From positions 1 through 64,000 of the forward strand of contig NZ_BAFC01000113.1 of the NCBI RefSeq assembly GCF_000248055.1: a DNA stretch of 64,000 nucleotides. The letters are read 5' to 3'. A program made the translations under genes and the position numbers. This DNA comes from Gordonia sputi NBRC 100414 (lineage in GTDB: Bacteria > Actinomycetota > Actinomycetes > Mycobacteriales > Mycobacteriaceae). The stretch's first letter is position 1. Each line of letters opens with the position of its first letter. The notes beneath the pieces were generated by a model. The model made no database searches. It had not been told where the DNA came from and was given only the letters and a program-made list of their open reading frames with translations. Positions 18,470-27,895 of the stretch are shown here, piece by piece.

Positions 18470-19288
18470 ATGCCCATGGATCCCACCGTCGACGCCGACG
18501 CCGCGGCCATCTCCGCGGCAGCGACCATCGCAGCCGAAACCGATGCCTCCACACACGACGTCGCGGTCGTCCTCGGGTCCGGCTGGGCCCCGGCGGCTGA
18601 GGCGTTCGGCGCACCGATCGCGTCCGTGCCGATGGCGCACATCCCCGGCTTCCTGCCGCCGACGGCCGCAGGACACGGCGGCGTCATCCACTCGGTGCGG
18701 ATCGGAAACTGTCGAGTCCTGTTGATGCTGGGCAGGATTCACGCCTATGAGGGCCACGACCTCGCCCGCGTCGTCCACCCGGTACGCACTGCGGCTGCGG
18801 CCGGTGCCCGCACGATCGTGCTCACCAATGCGGCGGGCGGCCTGCGCGACGACATGTCCGTCGGCCAACCGGTCCTCATCAGCGACCACCTCAATCTCAC
18901 CGCGCGCTCGCCGCTTGTCGGTGCGCAGTTCGTCGATCTGGTCGATGCCTACTCCCCGCGCCTGCGCGCCGTCGCCCGCGGTATCGAGCCGTCGCTGGCC
19001 GAAGGGGTGTACGCGGGACTACCCGGACCCCACTACGAGACCCCCGCGGAGATCCGGATGCTCCGGACCATCGGCGCCGACCTGGTCGGGATGTCGACGG
19101 TGCACGAGACGATCGCCGCCCGCGCGGCGGCGATGGAGGTTCTCGGTATCTCGCTGGTCACCAACCTCGCGGCCGGGATCACCGGAGAACCGCTCAGCCA
19201 CACCGAGGTTCTCGAGGTCGGGCGGGCGTCGGCGGCACGAATGGGCACGCTGCTCGCCGCGATCATCGAAGAACTCGGCGCGGCGTGA
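18470..19288 (+). CDS. deoD: purine-nucleoside phosphorylase
   Basis: A 272-residue trimeric-type PNP that phosphorolyses inosine and guanosine for purine salvage. Seen: phosphate-binding [54 protein letters not shown] and the base-binding [18 protein letters not shown] codons at 18470 and 18476 are both possible, with GTG at 18467. The stop overlaps the GTG of the next gene by 4 bases, forming a unit with the phosphomutase as in M. tuberculosis deoD-pmmB. Confidence 0.93.
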   Translation: MPMDPTVDADAAAISAAATIAAETDASTHDVAVVLGSGWAPAAEAFGAPIASVPMAHIPGFLPPTAAGHGGVIHSVRIGNCRVLLMLGRIHAYEGHDLARVVHPVRTAAAAGARTIVLTNAAGGLRDDMSVGQPVLISDHLNLTARSPLVGAQFVDLVDAYSPRLRAVARGIEPSLAEGVYAGLPGPHYETPAEIRMLRTIGADLVGMSTVHETIAARAAAMEVLGISLVTNLAAGITGEPLSHTEVLEVGRASAARMGTLLAAIIEELGAA

Positions 19289-21018
19289 GTGGCGGAGTCG
19301 AGGACGCGAGAGACGGAGTCATGGACCTGAGCGAAGGAGTCGAGGACGAGTGGGTCGCCGCGTGGATCGCCGCCGATCCCGATCCCGCAACCCGCGCCGA
19401 ACTCTCCGCACTGGACGGCCCCGACCTCGCCGAGCGTTTCGCCGCACCGCTACGGTTCGGCACCGCGGGGTTGCGTGGCCCGGTGCGCGCGGGCCCCAAC
19501 GGAATGAACGTCGCAGTCGTCACCCGAGCGACGGCGGGCCTTGCCGCGTGGCTGATCGAGCACGGACACCGGGGCGGTTCGGTCGTGGTCGGTCGTGATG
19601 CCCGTCATGGTTCCGAGCAGTTCGCCGCTGCGGCGGCGCAGGTCCTCGCGGCGGCAGGCTTCCGCGTCGTCGTGGTTCCCGCGCCGGGTCCGACGCCGCT
19701 GGTGGCGTTCGCGTGTCGCGATCTCGACGCCGTCGCGGGTGTCCAGATCACGGCATCCCACAATCCGCCCGGCGACAACGGCTACAAGGTCTACCTTGCG
19801 GGGGGCGCCCAGATCGTTCCGCCGGCCGACGGTGAGATCGAGGAACTCATCGCCGCATCGCCCCACGCCGTCGACGTTCCTCGCCGAGACGTCGTGCACG
19901 ATCCCCGCGCCGACGAGATCGTCGGCCGCTACCTCGACCGCATCAGCACCCGTTTCCCGATGGTCGCCGACGCCTCACTGCGGATCGCTCTGACGCCGAT
20001 GCACGGCGTCGGCGGCGCGCTCGCCGTCGATGCCCTTGCGCGCGCCGGATTCACCGACGTCCACGTCGTCGACGAACAGTTCGACCCCGACCCGGACTTC
20101 CCCACCGTGGCCTTCCCGAATCCCGAGGAGGCGGGGGCAAGCGACCTACTGCTCGCATGCGCGGAGAAGGTCGAAGCCGACATTGCGATCGCACTCGATC
20201 CCGACGCCGACCGGTGCACGGTGGGCACGCGCGTCGACGGCACCTGGCGGATGCTCACCGGCGATGAGACAGGTGCGCTGCTCGGCTCGTTCATCCTCTC
20301 CGACGCCGCCGCAGGCCCTGACGGCTCGCCACCGGTCGTTGCGAGCACGCTGGTGTCGAGCAGTCTGCTGGAGAAGATCGCCAGGCGCGTGGGCGCACGT
20401 CATGTCACGACGCTGACCGGCTTCAAATGGCTTGTGCGCGCGGGCGAACCGCTGCGCTACGCCTACGAGGAGGCGGTCGGGCACTGTGTGGACCCCGACG
20501 CGGTGCGCGACAAGGACGGCATCAGCGCGGCGGTGGCATTGGCCGTGTTGGCCGACCGTTGTCGACGCGACGACGTCGGAGTGGCCGACCTGCTCGTGTC
20601 GCTCTACGAGACACACGGCGTGCATGTGACGCGCCAACATTCGGTGCGCGTCGACGACACCACCGTGATCGCTGCACTGATGGACCGTCTACGCACCTCA
20701 CCGCCGAGCACACTGGCAGGCATCGCCGTGACCGCCGAGGACTACGCCCGCCGCGACGACGGCCTGCGCACGGACGCGATCGCGCTCAGCGGGGTGGCTG
20801 GTGACGGGATGTCGGTGCGGGTGATGGCACGCCCCTCCGGCACCGAGCCGAAGCTCAAGTACTACATCGAAATGACGACACCTCCCGGTTTCGTGGTGTC
20901 GGCAACACAATCGCCCGCGCAAACGACATACGGTGCAGATACCCGTGCACTGGTCCATCTGCTCGACGACATGACGCTGCGTGTCGCGGCCGAACTCGCC
21001 GAGTACGGCCGCACCTGA
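19285..21018 (+). CDS. pmmB: phosphomannomutase/phosphopentomutase-type alpha-D-phosphohexomutase
   Basis: A 577-residue four-domain phosphohexomutase. The phosphoserine loop is [13 protein letters not shown], the magnesium loop DPDADRC, the sugar-binding loop includes EEAVGHC, and the phosphate-binding tail loop is [12 protein letters not shown]. PmmB-type proteins with this long form act on mannose- or pentose-phosphates; being coupled to PNP, conversion of ribose 1-phosphate to ribose 5-phosphate is an attractive role, but this is inferred. GTG 19285 overlaps deoD; an ATG at 19321 would remove 12 poorly conserved residues. Confidence 0.88.
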   Translation: MSGGVEDARDGVMDLSEGVEDEWVAAWIAADPDPATRAELSALDGPDLAERFAAPLRFGTAGLRGPVRAGPNGMNVAVVTRATAGLAAWLIEHGHRGGSVVVGRDARHGSEQFAAAAAQVLAAAGFRVVVVPAPGPTPLVAFACRDLDAVAGVQITASHNPPGDNGYKVYLAGGAQIVPPADGEIEELIAASPHAVDVPRRDVVHDPRADEIVGRYLDRISTRFPMVADASLRIALTPMHGVGGALAVDALARAGFTDVHVVDEQFDPDPDFPTVAFPNPEEAGASDLLLACAEKVEADIAIALDPDADRCTVGTRVDGTWRMLTGDETGALLGSFILSDAAAGPDGSPPVVASTLVSSSLLEKIARRVGARHVTTLTGFKWLVRAGEPLRYAYEEAVGHCVDPDAVRDKDGISAAVALAVLADRCRRDDVGVADLLVSLYETHGVHVTRQHSVRVDDTTVIAALMDRLRTSPPSTLAGIAVTAEDYARRDDGLRTDAIALSGVAGDGMSVRVMARPSGTEPKLKYYIEMTTPPGFVVSATQSPAQTTYGADTRALVHLLDDMTLRVAAELAEYGRT

Positions 21019-21066
21019 TCGACACCACAGTCCGGCAACGGGTCACCGACGGAAGGAATGCTCCGC

Positions 21067-21735
21067 ATGACCTACCCCCAGCTGCCCCCGCAGCGGTCGC
21101 CGTGGTCGTCTCCGGCGGTGATCATCGCGATCGTGACGGGAGTCCTCCTCGTCGTCGGCGTCGTTCTGGCCACGCTCATCCTGCTCCCGCGTCTCGAAGG
21201 CGACGATTCGAGCTCGGCGGCGGCGTCGAGTTCAGCTGTGCCGACGACCGGGGCACCGGCCAGCGTCGGACCCGCGACCACCACGGGCGGCTCCGGTGGT
21301 GCCCAGAACGGCACTCGCCCCACCGAATCCCAGAACAATGGCAACCAGAACGATGGGAGCCAGAACAACGGCAACCAGGACACGGGTAGCCCCACGACCC
21401 CGCACGCCACCCCCGACATCGCGGGAACCGACTGGCAGGGGTTCACCGGGGGTCCGCGCTGCAACGCGGCCGACGACCCGGCGATGGTGATCGCCCAGAC
21501 GAATCGCTCGCAGATCGTGATCTGCCAGGTCGGTTCGCAGTCCGGACGCTGGTACTACAAGGGATACGCCGACGGAAATTCCGTCGAGGTCGGCTATCCG
21601 ACTCGCAGCGGCAACACCTACAGCGCCACCAACGGCAACGTGACCTACGTCGTGGGGCCGAGCCAACTCGACATCGAGAAGAACGGCGAGACCATCGCCA
21701 CCGAGCCGATGAGCGCGTACTGGAGCGCATCCTGA
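21067..21735 (+). CDS. membrane-anchored hypothetical protein with Asn/Gly-rich stalk
   Basis: A 222-residue protein: a short Pro-rich cytoplasmic start, one membrane segment (about residues 15-40, VIIAIVTGVLLVVGVVLATL), a Ser/Thr/Ala linker, four copies of a short Asn/Gln/Gly motif (NNGNQNDGSQNNGNQ, bases ~21330-21385), then an ~80-residue beta-rich outer domain with two cysteines. The ATG at 21067 has GGAAGGA about 9 bases upstream; the ATG at 21058 is too close to it. No family recognised. Confidence 0.75.
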   Translation: MTYPQLPPQRSPWSSPAVIIAIVTGVLLVVGVVLATLILLPRLEGDDSSSAAASSSAVPTTGAPASVGPATTTGGSGGAQNGTRPTESQNNGNQNDGSQNNGNQDTGSPTTPHATPDIAGTDWQGFTGGPRCNAADDPAMVIAQTNRSQIVICQVGSQSGRWYYKGYADGNSVEVGYPTRSGNTYSATNGNVTYVVGPSQLDIEKNGETIATEPMSAYWSAS

Positions 21736-21791
21736 CCTGCGCCTCCATACCCCGTGACGGGGCGTCGGGATCGCTGGATTACAACTGATTG

Positions 21792-22583
21792 GTGACCTCC
21801 CCCGACGCGCCAGTCCTGAACGCCTCATCGGTCGACGTCGTCCGCAGCGGACGAAAACTACTGCACGACGTCAACCTGTCGGTCTCGCCGGGCGAGCACT
21901 GGGCACTGTTGGGACCCAATGGCGCGGGCAAGTCGACGCTGATGGCGATCCTGGGCGCGCGCAGTCATCCCACGACCGGAACCGTTGATGTACTCGGCCG
22001 TCGGCTCGGTCGGGTCGACATGCGCGAGTTGCGAACCCACATCGGTCACGTCGACCCGCGCTGGCGTATCGACGTGCCGATCACCGCACACGACGTCGTG
22101 CTGACCGGGCTCACCAACACCCCGGAGCTCGACCGCCGCCACGTCTACACCGACGACGAGCATCGCCACGCCGACGACCTGCTCGAGATGTTGGGTATGA
22201 GTGCCCGCACAGACTCCGAGTGGCCGGTGATGAGCCAGGGCGAGCGGGGTCGCACGCTGATCGCGCGGGCCCTCATGCCACGTCCCGCGCTCTTGCTGCT
22301 CGACGAGCCCGCGACTGGCCTCGACCTCGCCGCGCGCGAACGTCTGCTGTCGGCCATCGACCGCCTGCGCGCAGACGTCGATCGCCTCGCCAGCGTTCTT
22401 GTCACCCATCACCTCGAGGATCTGCCGAGTTCGACGACGCACGCGATGCTGCTCCGCGACGGCGAGGTGACGGCGTCGGGACCCGTTGCTCAGACGCTGA
22501 CCTCGGACGAGATCAGCGCCTGCTTCGACCACCCGGTCTCTGTCCGACGCCACGAAGGTCGCTGGTCGGCGACGGCCGCGTAA
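21792..22583 (+). CDS. ABC transporter ATP-binding protein, stand-alone
   Basis: A 263-residue nucleotide-binding subunit. Walker A is GPNGAGKST, the signature is degenerate (MSQGERGR instead of LSGGQ), Walker B is LLLLDEPATGLD and the switch histidine is in VTHHLED. It resembles the ModF/iron-type single NBDs. No permease or binding protein lies nearby, so the partner is unknown. The GTG at 21792 (TTG at 21789 also possible) has no ribosome site, so the transcript may be leaderless. Confidence 0.88.
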   Translation: MTSPDAPVLNASSVDVVRSGRKLLHDVNLSVSPGEHWALLGPNGAGKSTLMAILGARSHPTTGTVDVLGRRLGRVDMRELRTHIGHVDPRWRIDVPITAHDVVLTGLTNTPELDRRHVYTDDEHRHADDLLEMLGMSARTDSEWPVMSQGERGRTLIARALMPRPALLLLDEPATGLDLAARERLLSAIDRLRADVDRLASVLVTHHLEDLPSSTTHAMLLRDGEVTASGPVAQTLTSDEISACFDHPVSVRRHEGRWSATAA

Positions 22584-22629
22584 CACGCTTCGGCGTCGAC
22601 ATCCCCGCTGCGTCCTCCATGTGGGGTCC

Positions 22630-23253
22630 TCAGCGAGGGCCGAACTGGCGGTCGCCCGCATCGCCGAGTCCGGGCACGATGTAGGCGGCCTCGTTGAGTC
22701 CGTCATCGACAGAAGCGACCACCAGTCGTACCGGATGCCCCGAATCATCCAGTGCGGCAACACCTTCCGGAGCAGCAACGACGCAGACCGCGGTGATGTC
22801 CGTCGCGTTGCGTGCGACGAGGAGTTCGATCGTGTGCAGCATCGATCCGCCGGTGGCGAGCATCGGATCGAGGACGAACACCGGGAACCCGGACAGATCG
22901 TCGGGCAGCGATTCGAGGTACGGCACCGGCTTGGCGGTCTCCTCGTCGCGCGCGATACCCACGAATCCGACGTGCGCCTCGGGCACCATCGCGAGTGCCT
23001 GCTCGACCATACCGAGCCCCGCGCGCAGGACCGGAACGAGGAGCGGCGCACATTCGAGTTTTGACCCCGTGTAGGGCTGCAAAGGCGTCTCGATCTCGAC
23101 GACCGCGGATTTCGCAGAGCTCAACGCCTCGTACACGAGCATCTGCGTCAGACTCGACAGCGCAGCACGGAATTCCGCGTTACCGGTTGTCTTGTCGCGC
23201 AACGTGGTGAGCCGGGCCGCGGCAAGCGGATGTTCGACGATCTGTACCTGCAT
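22630..23253 (-). CDS. upp: uracil phosphoribosyltransferase
   Basis: A 207-residue enzyme making UMP from uracil and PRPP. Seen: PVLRAGLGM, the PRPP-binding loop [13 protein letters not shown], and the uracil-binding C-terminus [23 protein letters not shown]. The ATG at 23253 begins [12 protein letters not shown] as in the family; the longer frame upstream is not used. It stands among other salvage genes (deoD, add, deoA, cdd). Confidence 0.95.
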   Translation of the reverse strand: MQVQIVEHPLAAARLTTLRDKTTGNAEFRAALSSLTQMLVYEALSSAKSAVVEIETPLQPYTGSKLECAPLLVPVLRAGLGMVEQALAMVPEAHVGFVGIARDEETAKPVPYLESLPDDLSGFPVFVLDPMLATGGSMLHTIELLVARNATDITAVCVVAAPEGVAALDDSGHPVRLVVASVDDGLNEAAYIVPGLGDAGDRQFGPR

Positions 23254-23357
23254 GCGGATCACTCTAGGGCGCGTCCACCGGCAGTGCGCGCTTGTCCGGC
23301 AGCCACGAGAACGCAATTCGATGGAACCGATCGGGGCTTCTCGCCGTCTCAGTTCGC

Positions 23358-23681
23358 ATGACGGACCTCACCTCCCAACGAACCTCACTCGACACCGGCA
23401 CACTCGACGCCTACGCGGGCACCCAGCGCACCGCAGAGCACCGTGTCGCCGCACACGCTGTTGCCAGCCGTACCGACCTCGCGGCGCTGACACCGACGTT
23501 CGGCGTGATCGGAGCCGAGTTCCTCGCGGCACTATCCGCGACGATGCAGGCCCGCGCCGAGCGTCTCGACGCCATTGCCGGCGCTCACGATCGGATCGGC
23601 ACCACCACGACGACCGCCGCCGTCGCCTACTCCGACGCCGACGCCGCGAACGCCTCCGACATGGGGCTCCGCCTGCCATGA
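23358..23681 (+). CDS. small helical protein with type VII export motif (YxxxD)
   Basis: A 107-residue alanine-rich helical protein, about the size of WXG100/PE-type ESX proteins. Near the C-terminus is Y-S-D-A-D, matching the YxxxD/E type VII export signal that follows the helical hairpin. No W-x-G is present in it, but one is found in the product of the next gene, whose ATG overlaps this stop (ATGA). It resembles ESX secretion-associated small proteins. Export and pairing are inferred from motif and overlap; the ATG at 23358 is chosen over a longer frame reaching back over the upp promoter. Confidence 0.7.
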   Translation: MTDLTSQRTSLDTGTLDAYAGTQRTAEHRVAAHAVASRTDLAALTPTFGVIGAEFLAALSATMQARAERLDAIAGAHDRIGTTTTTAAVAYSDADAANASDMGLRLP

Positions 23682-24625
23682 TCACTGTCGACATCCTCAT
23701 CGCGCCCTTACGCATCCTGATCACCGCACTCGGTACCGGGGTGCTGCCCGTCGAGAACCCCGCCACGACGATCCGGTCGGCGAGCACCGACCTCGACGAG
23801 GTGCGTCGAACCTCGGCAGCGGCGACGTCGGCGGTGCAGAACGGGTGGCACGGAACCGGGTCACGCGGCGCCGTAGCGGCAGCCGAACGCACTGCCCGCG
23901 CCTCGACCGCCGTCGACGACGACGGACGGCAGATTGCCACACTGGTGGAAACCGCAAGTGCTCGAATCGAACTCGCGGCCCGACAGCTGCGCGAGCTGGT
24001 CGATTCGTTCGAGCGTGCGGCTATCGCGATGGGTCCCGCGCTGTCGACGTCAGCAGGCCTGGTGGCCATCGTGCCGGTCGCAGTCGACCATGTGCAGCGC
24101 GGGCTGTCGATCGTGTCGCGTGCACAGGCCGACCTCGCCGACGACACCAGAGCGATGAGCGAACTCGGCCGCCACGAAGCGCCGGCGCAGGTCGGCTCGC
24201 GGCCCGCCGCGAACACAACGTCGCCGACAAGCAAGGGCGTAGCGGTCACTCTCCCCGACGGTTCGGTCGCCTACGCACCGAATGAACGCGCTGCCACCGC
24301 GGTCCGTGCAGCACTGAGCCAGCAGGGTGTGCCCTACGTCTGGGGTGGCACCACGCCCGACGGCTTCGATTGCAGTGGATTCACCCAGTGGGCCTACCGC
24401 CAGGCGGGCGTCGAACTTCCTCGACTGGCGCAGGAACAGGACACCGCAGGCATGGCGGTCACACAGGATCAGTTGCTGCCCGGCGACCTCGCCGTGTGGG
24501 ATGGACACGTCGCCATGTACATCGGCAACGATCAGCTTGTGGAGGCCGGCGATCCGGTGGGTGTTTCGCCGTTGCGTACCACCAATGCGGGGCAGGGATT
24601 CCAGGGCTTCTTCCGGCCGAAGTGA
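23678..24625 (+). CDS. WxG-domain NlpC/P60 peptidoglycan endopeptidase
   Basis: A 315-residue protein. The first ~170 residues are a helical domain with W-H-G (Trp57) in the turn position of WXG100 proteins; the last ~110 are an NlpC/P60 cysteine peptidase with catalytic Cys in DCSGFTQWAY and His in GHVAMYIG, which in relatives cut the D-Glu-mDAP bond of the stem peptide. No classical signal peptide is seen. The ATG overlaps the preceding stop, and the preceding product carries YxxxD, so the two could form one exported heterodimer. Confidence 0.82.
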   Translation: MITVDILIAPLRILITALGTGVLPVENPATTIRSASTDLDEVRRTSAAATSAVQNGWHGTGSRGAVAAAERTARASTAVDDDGRQIATLVETASARIELAARQLRELVDSFERAAIAMGPALSTSAGLVAIVPVAVDHVQRGLSIVSRAQADLADDTRAMSELGRHEAPAQVGSRPAANTTSPTSKGVAVTLPDGSVAYAPNERAATAVRAALSQQGVPYVWGGTTPDGFDCSGFTQWAYRQAGVELPRLAQEQDTAGMAVTQDQLLPGDLAVWDGHVAMYIGNDQLVEAGDPVGVSPLRTTNAGQGFQGFFRPK

Positions 24626-24683
24626 TCCCGGGCGGACGGGGCAGGTATCGAGTTCACAGCGATCATCGCTACGCTGTTGCCTC

Positions 24684-25985
24684 ATGGCCGGAGACATCGT
24701 TCCCATCGAACTCGGACTCACCAACGGAAACGGTTTCACCCTGTGGGCGCCACGCTGGCGTGAGGGCGACGACGAGTGGGAGGCATTCCTCGGACTCGAC
24801 GATGACCTGTACGTATTCCCCGGCGTCGCCGAGCTCGTCGGCTTCGTCCGCACCGACACCGACAACGACCTCGTCGAGCATCCCGCGTGGGACACCGTCA
24901 AGCAGCTCTCGGCCGACGAACTGATCCCCGACGACCGCCACACCTACGATCTCGTCGGTGTGCCGGAGCTCGCGGCAGAAGACCCGACGCCCGAGGTGAT
25001 CGCCGAACTCGAGGACGCGCTCGAGATCGTGCGCATCTTCGGCGAGGTCTGCGAACTGATCACCGTCACCAAGTTCTTCAACGGCAATCCGATCCTCGGC
25101 GCGGTGACCACCGGTACCCGCAACTTCGAGGGCCGCGACGGCGTCGACCTGTGGGTCCGCATCGGACGTCTCATCGCCAAGCACTGGGACGACGTCCTCG
25201 ACTCCATCGATGACGTCATCACGACCCCTGACGTCGACGCTGCGGCCGTCACGGTCGCCGCCGACGAACTCGAAGCCGCCGCGTCGGCCGAGGACGAGGA
25301 CGAACCCGACGACGACATCGACCTGCTCGACGACGACTCCGACGACTCCGAAGACGCCGAGGCCGCGGCGGTTGTCACAGCCGCGAAAGGCGCAGACGAC
25401 TCCGAGGAAGACGACCTCGATGACATCGACGACGACGATTTCTGGGCGGGCGTCGGCATCGATCCGATCAAGATCGTCACCGGGACCGGTGAGTACCTCT
25501 CGCTGCGCTGCTACCTCGGAGACGATCCCGTGTTCCTCGGTACACGTGGCAAGATCTTCGTGTTCACCTCGCCGCGCACACTCTCGAAGTTCCTCGCCGA
25601 GAACAACGACCACGACCTCACCGACGTCTCGACGTTCACCGACGTCCGCACCGAGGCAACCGATGGGGCGCTCGAGTTCGACGTCATCGACGACAACGTG
25701 TACGTGCTGCCCGGACTGGCCGAGGACATCCTCGACGGCCCGCGCCGCATCGACCGCAACCAACTCGACCTCGCCGTCGAATTGTTCTCCGACGCAGCCG
25801 ATTACGCCGACGACGACGCGGTCTCGGAGGCCTTGGCGAGCACGACCCCGCTCGGCTGGTTCGTCGACTACGCGATCAATCCGGACCCGAAGCGATTGGC
25901 ACCGTCGGCACCGTTCGACAACGAGGCCGAGGCGTGGCGCGCACTCGAGCATGACTTCGAGGACCGCCTCGAGATCAAGCGCTGA
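24684..25985 (+). CDS. acidic two-repeat protein, Rv3311-like
   Basis: A 433-residue very acidic cytoplasmic protein, apparently related to M. tuberculosis Rv3311 (function unknown). The N-terminal part (FLGLDDDLYVFPGVAEL, residues ~35-52) and the C-terminal part (FLGTRGKIFVFTSPRTL) share a pattern, so the protein seems to contain two copies of one domain joined by a ~60-residue Asp/Glu run (residues ~195-255). The ATG has TACGCT 8 bases upstream, a possible -10 of a leaderless transcript. No enzyme motif recognised. Confidence 0.8.
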   Translation: MAGDIVPIELGLTNGNGFTLWAPRWREGDDEWEAFLGLDDDLYVFPGVAELVGFVRTDTDNDLVEHPAWDTVKQLSADELIPDDRHTYDLVGVPELAAEDPTPEVIAELEDALEIVRIFGEVCELITVTKFFNGNPILGAVTTGTRNFEGRDGVDLWVRIGRLIAKHWDDVLDSIDDVITTPDVDAAAVTVAADELEAAASAEDEDEPDDDIDLLDDDSDDSEDAEAAAVVTAAKGADDSEEDDLDDIDDDDFWAGVGIDPIKIVTGTGEYLSLRCYLGDDPVFLGTRGKIFVFTSPRTLSKFLAENNDHDLTDVSTFTDVRTEATDGALEFDVIDDNVYVLPGLAEDILDGPRRIDRNQLDLAVELFSDAADYADDDAVSEALASTTPLGWFVDYAINPDPKRLAPSAPFDNEAEAWRALEHDFEDRLEIKR

Positions 25986-26015
25986 GGAGCCACCGCCTGC
26001 AGGTCGGTTGCCCGC

Positions 26016-27143
26016 TCAGCCGATCAGGACGGCGTAGCCGGGCTTGATCACCTCGTCGATGAACGCGAGGCGCTCGTCGAAGTGGATGAACGCCGACTTC
26101 ATCGCGTTCACGGTGAATCGCTCGAAATCGGCCCAGCCATAACCGAATTGCTGCGCGAGCCGGTAGAACTCCTTGCTCATCGTGGTGTCGCTCATCAGCC
26201 GGTTGTCGGTGTTGACGGTGACCCGGAATCGCAGACGCGCAAGCGCGTTGAACGGATGGTCGGCCATCGAGGCGACAGCGCCGGTCTGCACATTCGAGCT
26301 CGGGCAGAGTTCGAGCGGAATCCTCTTGTCGCGCACCACATTCGCAATCTCTCCGAGTTCTGCACCCGCAAACGACGACGCCGCGAGGTCGACGCCGTCG
26401 GGCAACGTGATGTCGTCGATCACCCGCACCCCGTGGCCGAGTCGGTCGGTTCCGCAGAACGCGATCGCCTCGTGGATGGACGGTAGTCCGAATGCCTCGC
26501 CCGCGTGGATGGTGAACGGCGCACTGTTGGCGCGCATGTACTCGAACGCGTCGAGATGCCGGGTCGGCGGATTACCCGCCTCCGCACCGGCGATATCGAA
26601 TCCGACGACACCCTCGTCGCGATAGCGCACCGCGAGTTCGGCGATCTCGCGCGCACGGGCGGCGTGACGCATCGCGGTCACCAGGCAGCGAACCGTGATC
26701 GGTCGCCCACCCGCAGCGGCGACCGCCTCGCCCTCGGCGAACCCGCGCAGCACTGCCTCGACGACCTCGTCGAGCGTCAGTCCTCGCTCGAGGTGCTGCT
26801 CGGGCGCATAACGGATCTCGGCGTACACGACGCCATCGGCAGCAAGATCTTCGACGCACTCCCGGGCCACGCGCTCGAGCGCAGATGCCGTCTGCATGAC
26901 GGCAACGGTGTGCGCAAAGGTCTCCAGGTATCGCTCGAGTGACCCACTGTCCGCGGCCTCCCGGAACCAGCGCGCCAACGAGTCGGCATCGGTGGCGGGG
27001 AGGTCGTCGTAGCCGACCTCGGTGGCGAGTTCGAGCACGGTCGACGGTCGGAGCCCGCCGTCGAGATGATCGTGGAGCAAGACTTTCGGTGCGAGCGCGA
27101 GGGTGCTCAGGTCGAGGGGTCTGCTGGTCGACGTCGAGAACAT
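26016..27143 (-). CDS. add: adenosine deaminase
   Basis: A 375-residue zinc amidohydrolase converting adenosine to inosine. Zinc ligands are in [12 protein letters not shown] (H-x-H), HAGE with the catalytic glutamate, GHGVRV, and NTDNRLMS with the final aspartate; SSNVQTG is the usual SSN motif. It feeds PNP in the same region. Convergent with the Rv3311-like gene. Confidence 0.95.
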   Translation of the reverse strand: MFSTSTSRPLDLSTLALAPKVLLHDHLDGGLRPSTVLELATEVGYDDLPATDADSLARWFREAADSGSLERYLETFAHTVAVMQTASALERVARECVEDLAADGVVYAEIRYAPEQHLERGLTLDEVVEAVLRGFAEGEAVAAAGGRPITVRCLVTAMRHAARAREIAELAVRYRDEGVVGFDIAGAEAGNPPTRHLDAFEYMRANSAPFTIHAGEAFGLPSIHEAIAFCGTDRLGHGVRVIDDITLPDGVDLAASSFAGAELGEIANVVRDKRIPLELCPSSNVQTGAVASMADHPFNALARLRFRVTVNTDNRLMSDTTMSKEFYRLAQQFGYGWADFERFTVNAMKSAFIHFDERLAFIDEVIKPGYAVLIG

Positions 27144-27329
27144 GACCCGAACTTACCGACAGCGCCGACCGACGGCATGCCCGGACACGCGCAGTTTCCC
27201 GGCGGTCGCGCTCGCCGAGCAATCCCACAGGCCTCGTTGATCCGGTCAGATGAAATCGTGCTCGTATGTTCGGACGAATCCTCGCTTCGAGTGACCCTAC
27301 GGTGCAGTCGTCCGTCTTGGGGTCGGCGC

Positions 27330-27895
27330 ATGTCTTTCGACCCGCGACGCGCGCCCGGTGCCACACCGCCCGACTACCGTAGCGCCACAACACAGTTCGT
27401 GGCACCGGGTGTCTCGCGACAGCCCGGGCCGCCTCCCACAGGACCGGCGCTTCGGCTTCCCTCATCGTTCCGCTCCGTTGTCGGCGCGACGGCGGCATAC
27501 ATTGTGGTGCGCGCTCGCGTCGCCGTCGTGACCGCGGGTCTGGCAAGCGGCGACATCGGGCCATTTGACAACCCGAATGTCCTCAAGGTGGTCATACTGG
27601 TCGTGGGAATCGGCGGCTCGCTGTTTTCGATTCTGCCCGGGCTCGTGTTGCTCTGCCGCCGCGGTCCGCGCCCCGGTGGCCAGCCATCGGCGTAGCGTTC
27701 ATCGCGGCACTGAGTGCACACCCGTGGGGAATCGTCACCGCACTGCTCTGCTTCCTCGCGCCGGTGGCGCAGGTGTACTGGCCCAGTACCTTTCCGCCAG
27801 AGGCGGCAGCGGAAACGGCAGGCGATGTCATCGGCCAAGCCGCACCTTGGTTCGCGCCCGGCTCGCCCGGCGAAAGGCCTCAGGCAGACGTCTAA
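27330..27895 (+). pseudogene. small multi-pass membrane protein, frame-shifted
   Basis: The first part (ATG 27330 to a TAG at 27693-27695) codes for a Pro-rich start and two membrane segments (VVGATAAYIVV, VVILVVGIGGSLFSILPGLVLL). In another frame (codons beginning 27680, 27683 ...) the text continues with a convincing third and fourth segment, AIGVAFIAALSAHPWG and IVTALLCFLAPVAQVYW, up to a TAA at 27893-27895. No ATG or GTG opens that second frame, so one gene broken by a one-base loss (or two-base gain) between about 27660 and 27685 is the best reading. Its stop would overlap the deoA stop on the other strand. Confidence 0.6.

Noticed and set aside
22630..23316. Longer upp start at 23316
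   Set aside because: The extra 21 residues are not found in the family and run into the divergent promoter; ATG 23253 gives the conserved N-terminus.
24669..25952. Long minus-strand frame opposite the acidic Rv3311-like gene
   Set aside because: Antisense mirror of Asp/Glu codons in high-GC DNA; the plus-strand frame has the protein-like pattern and a homologue.
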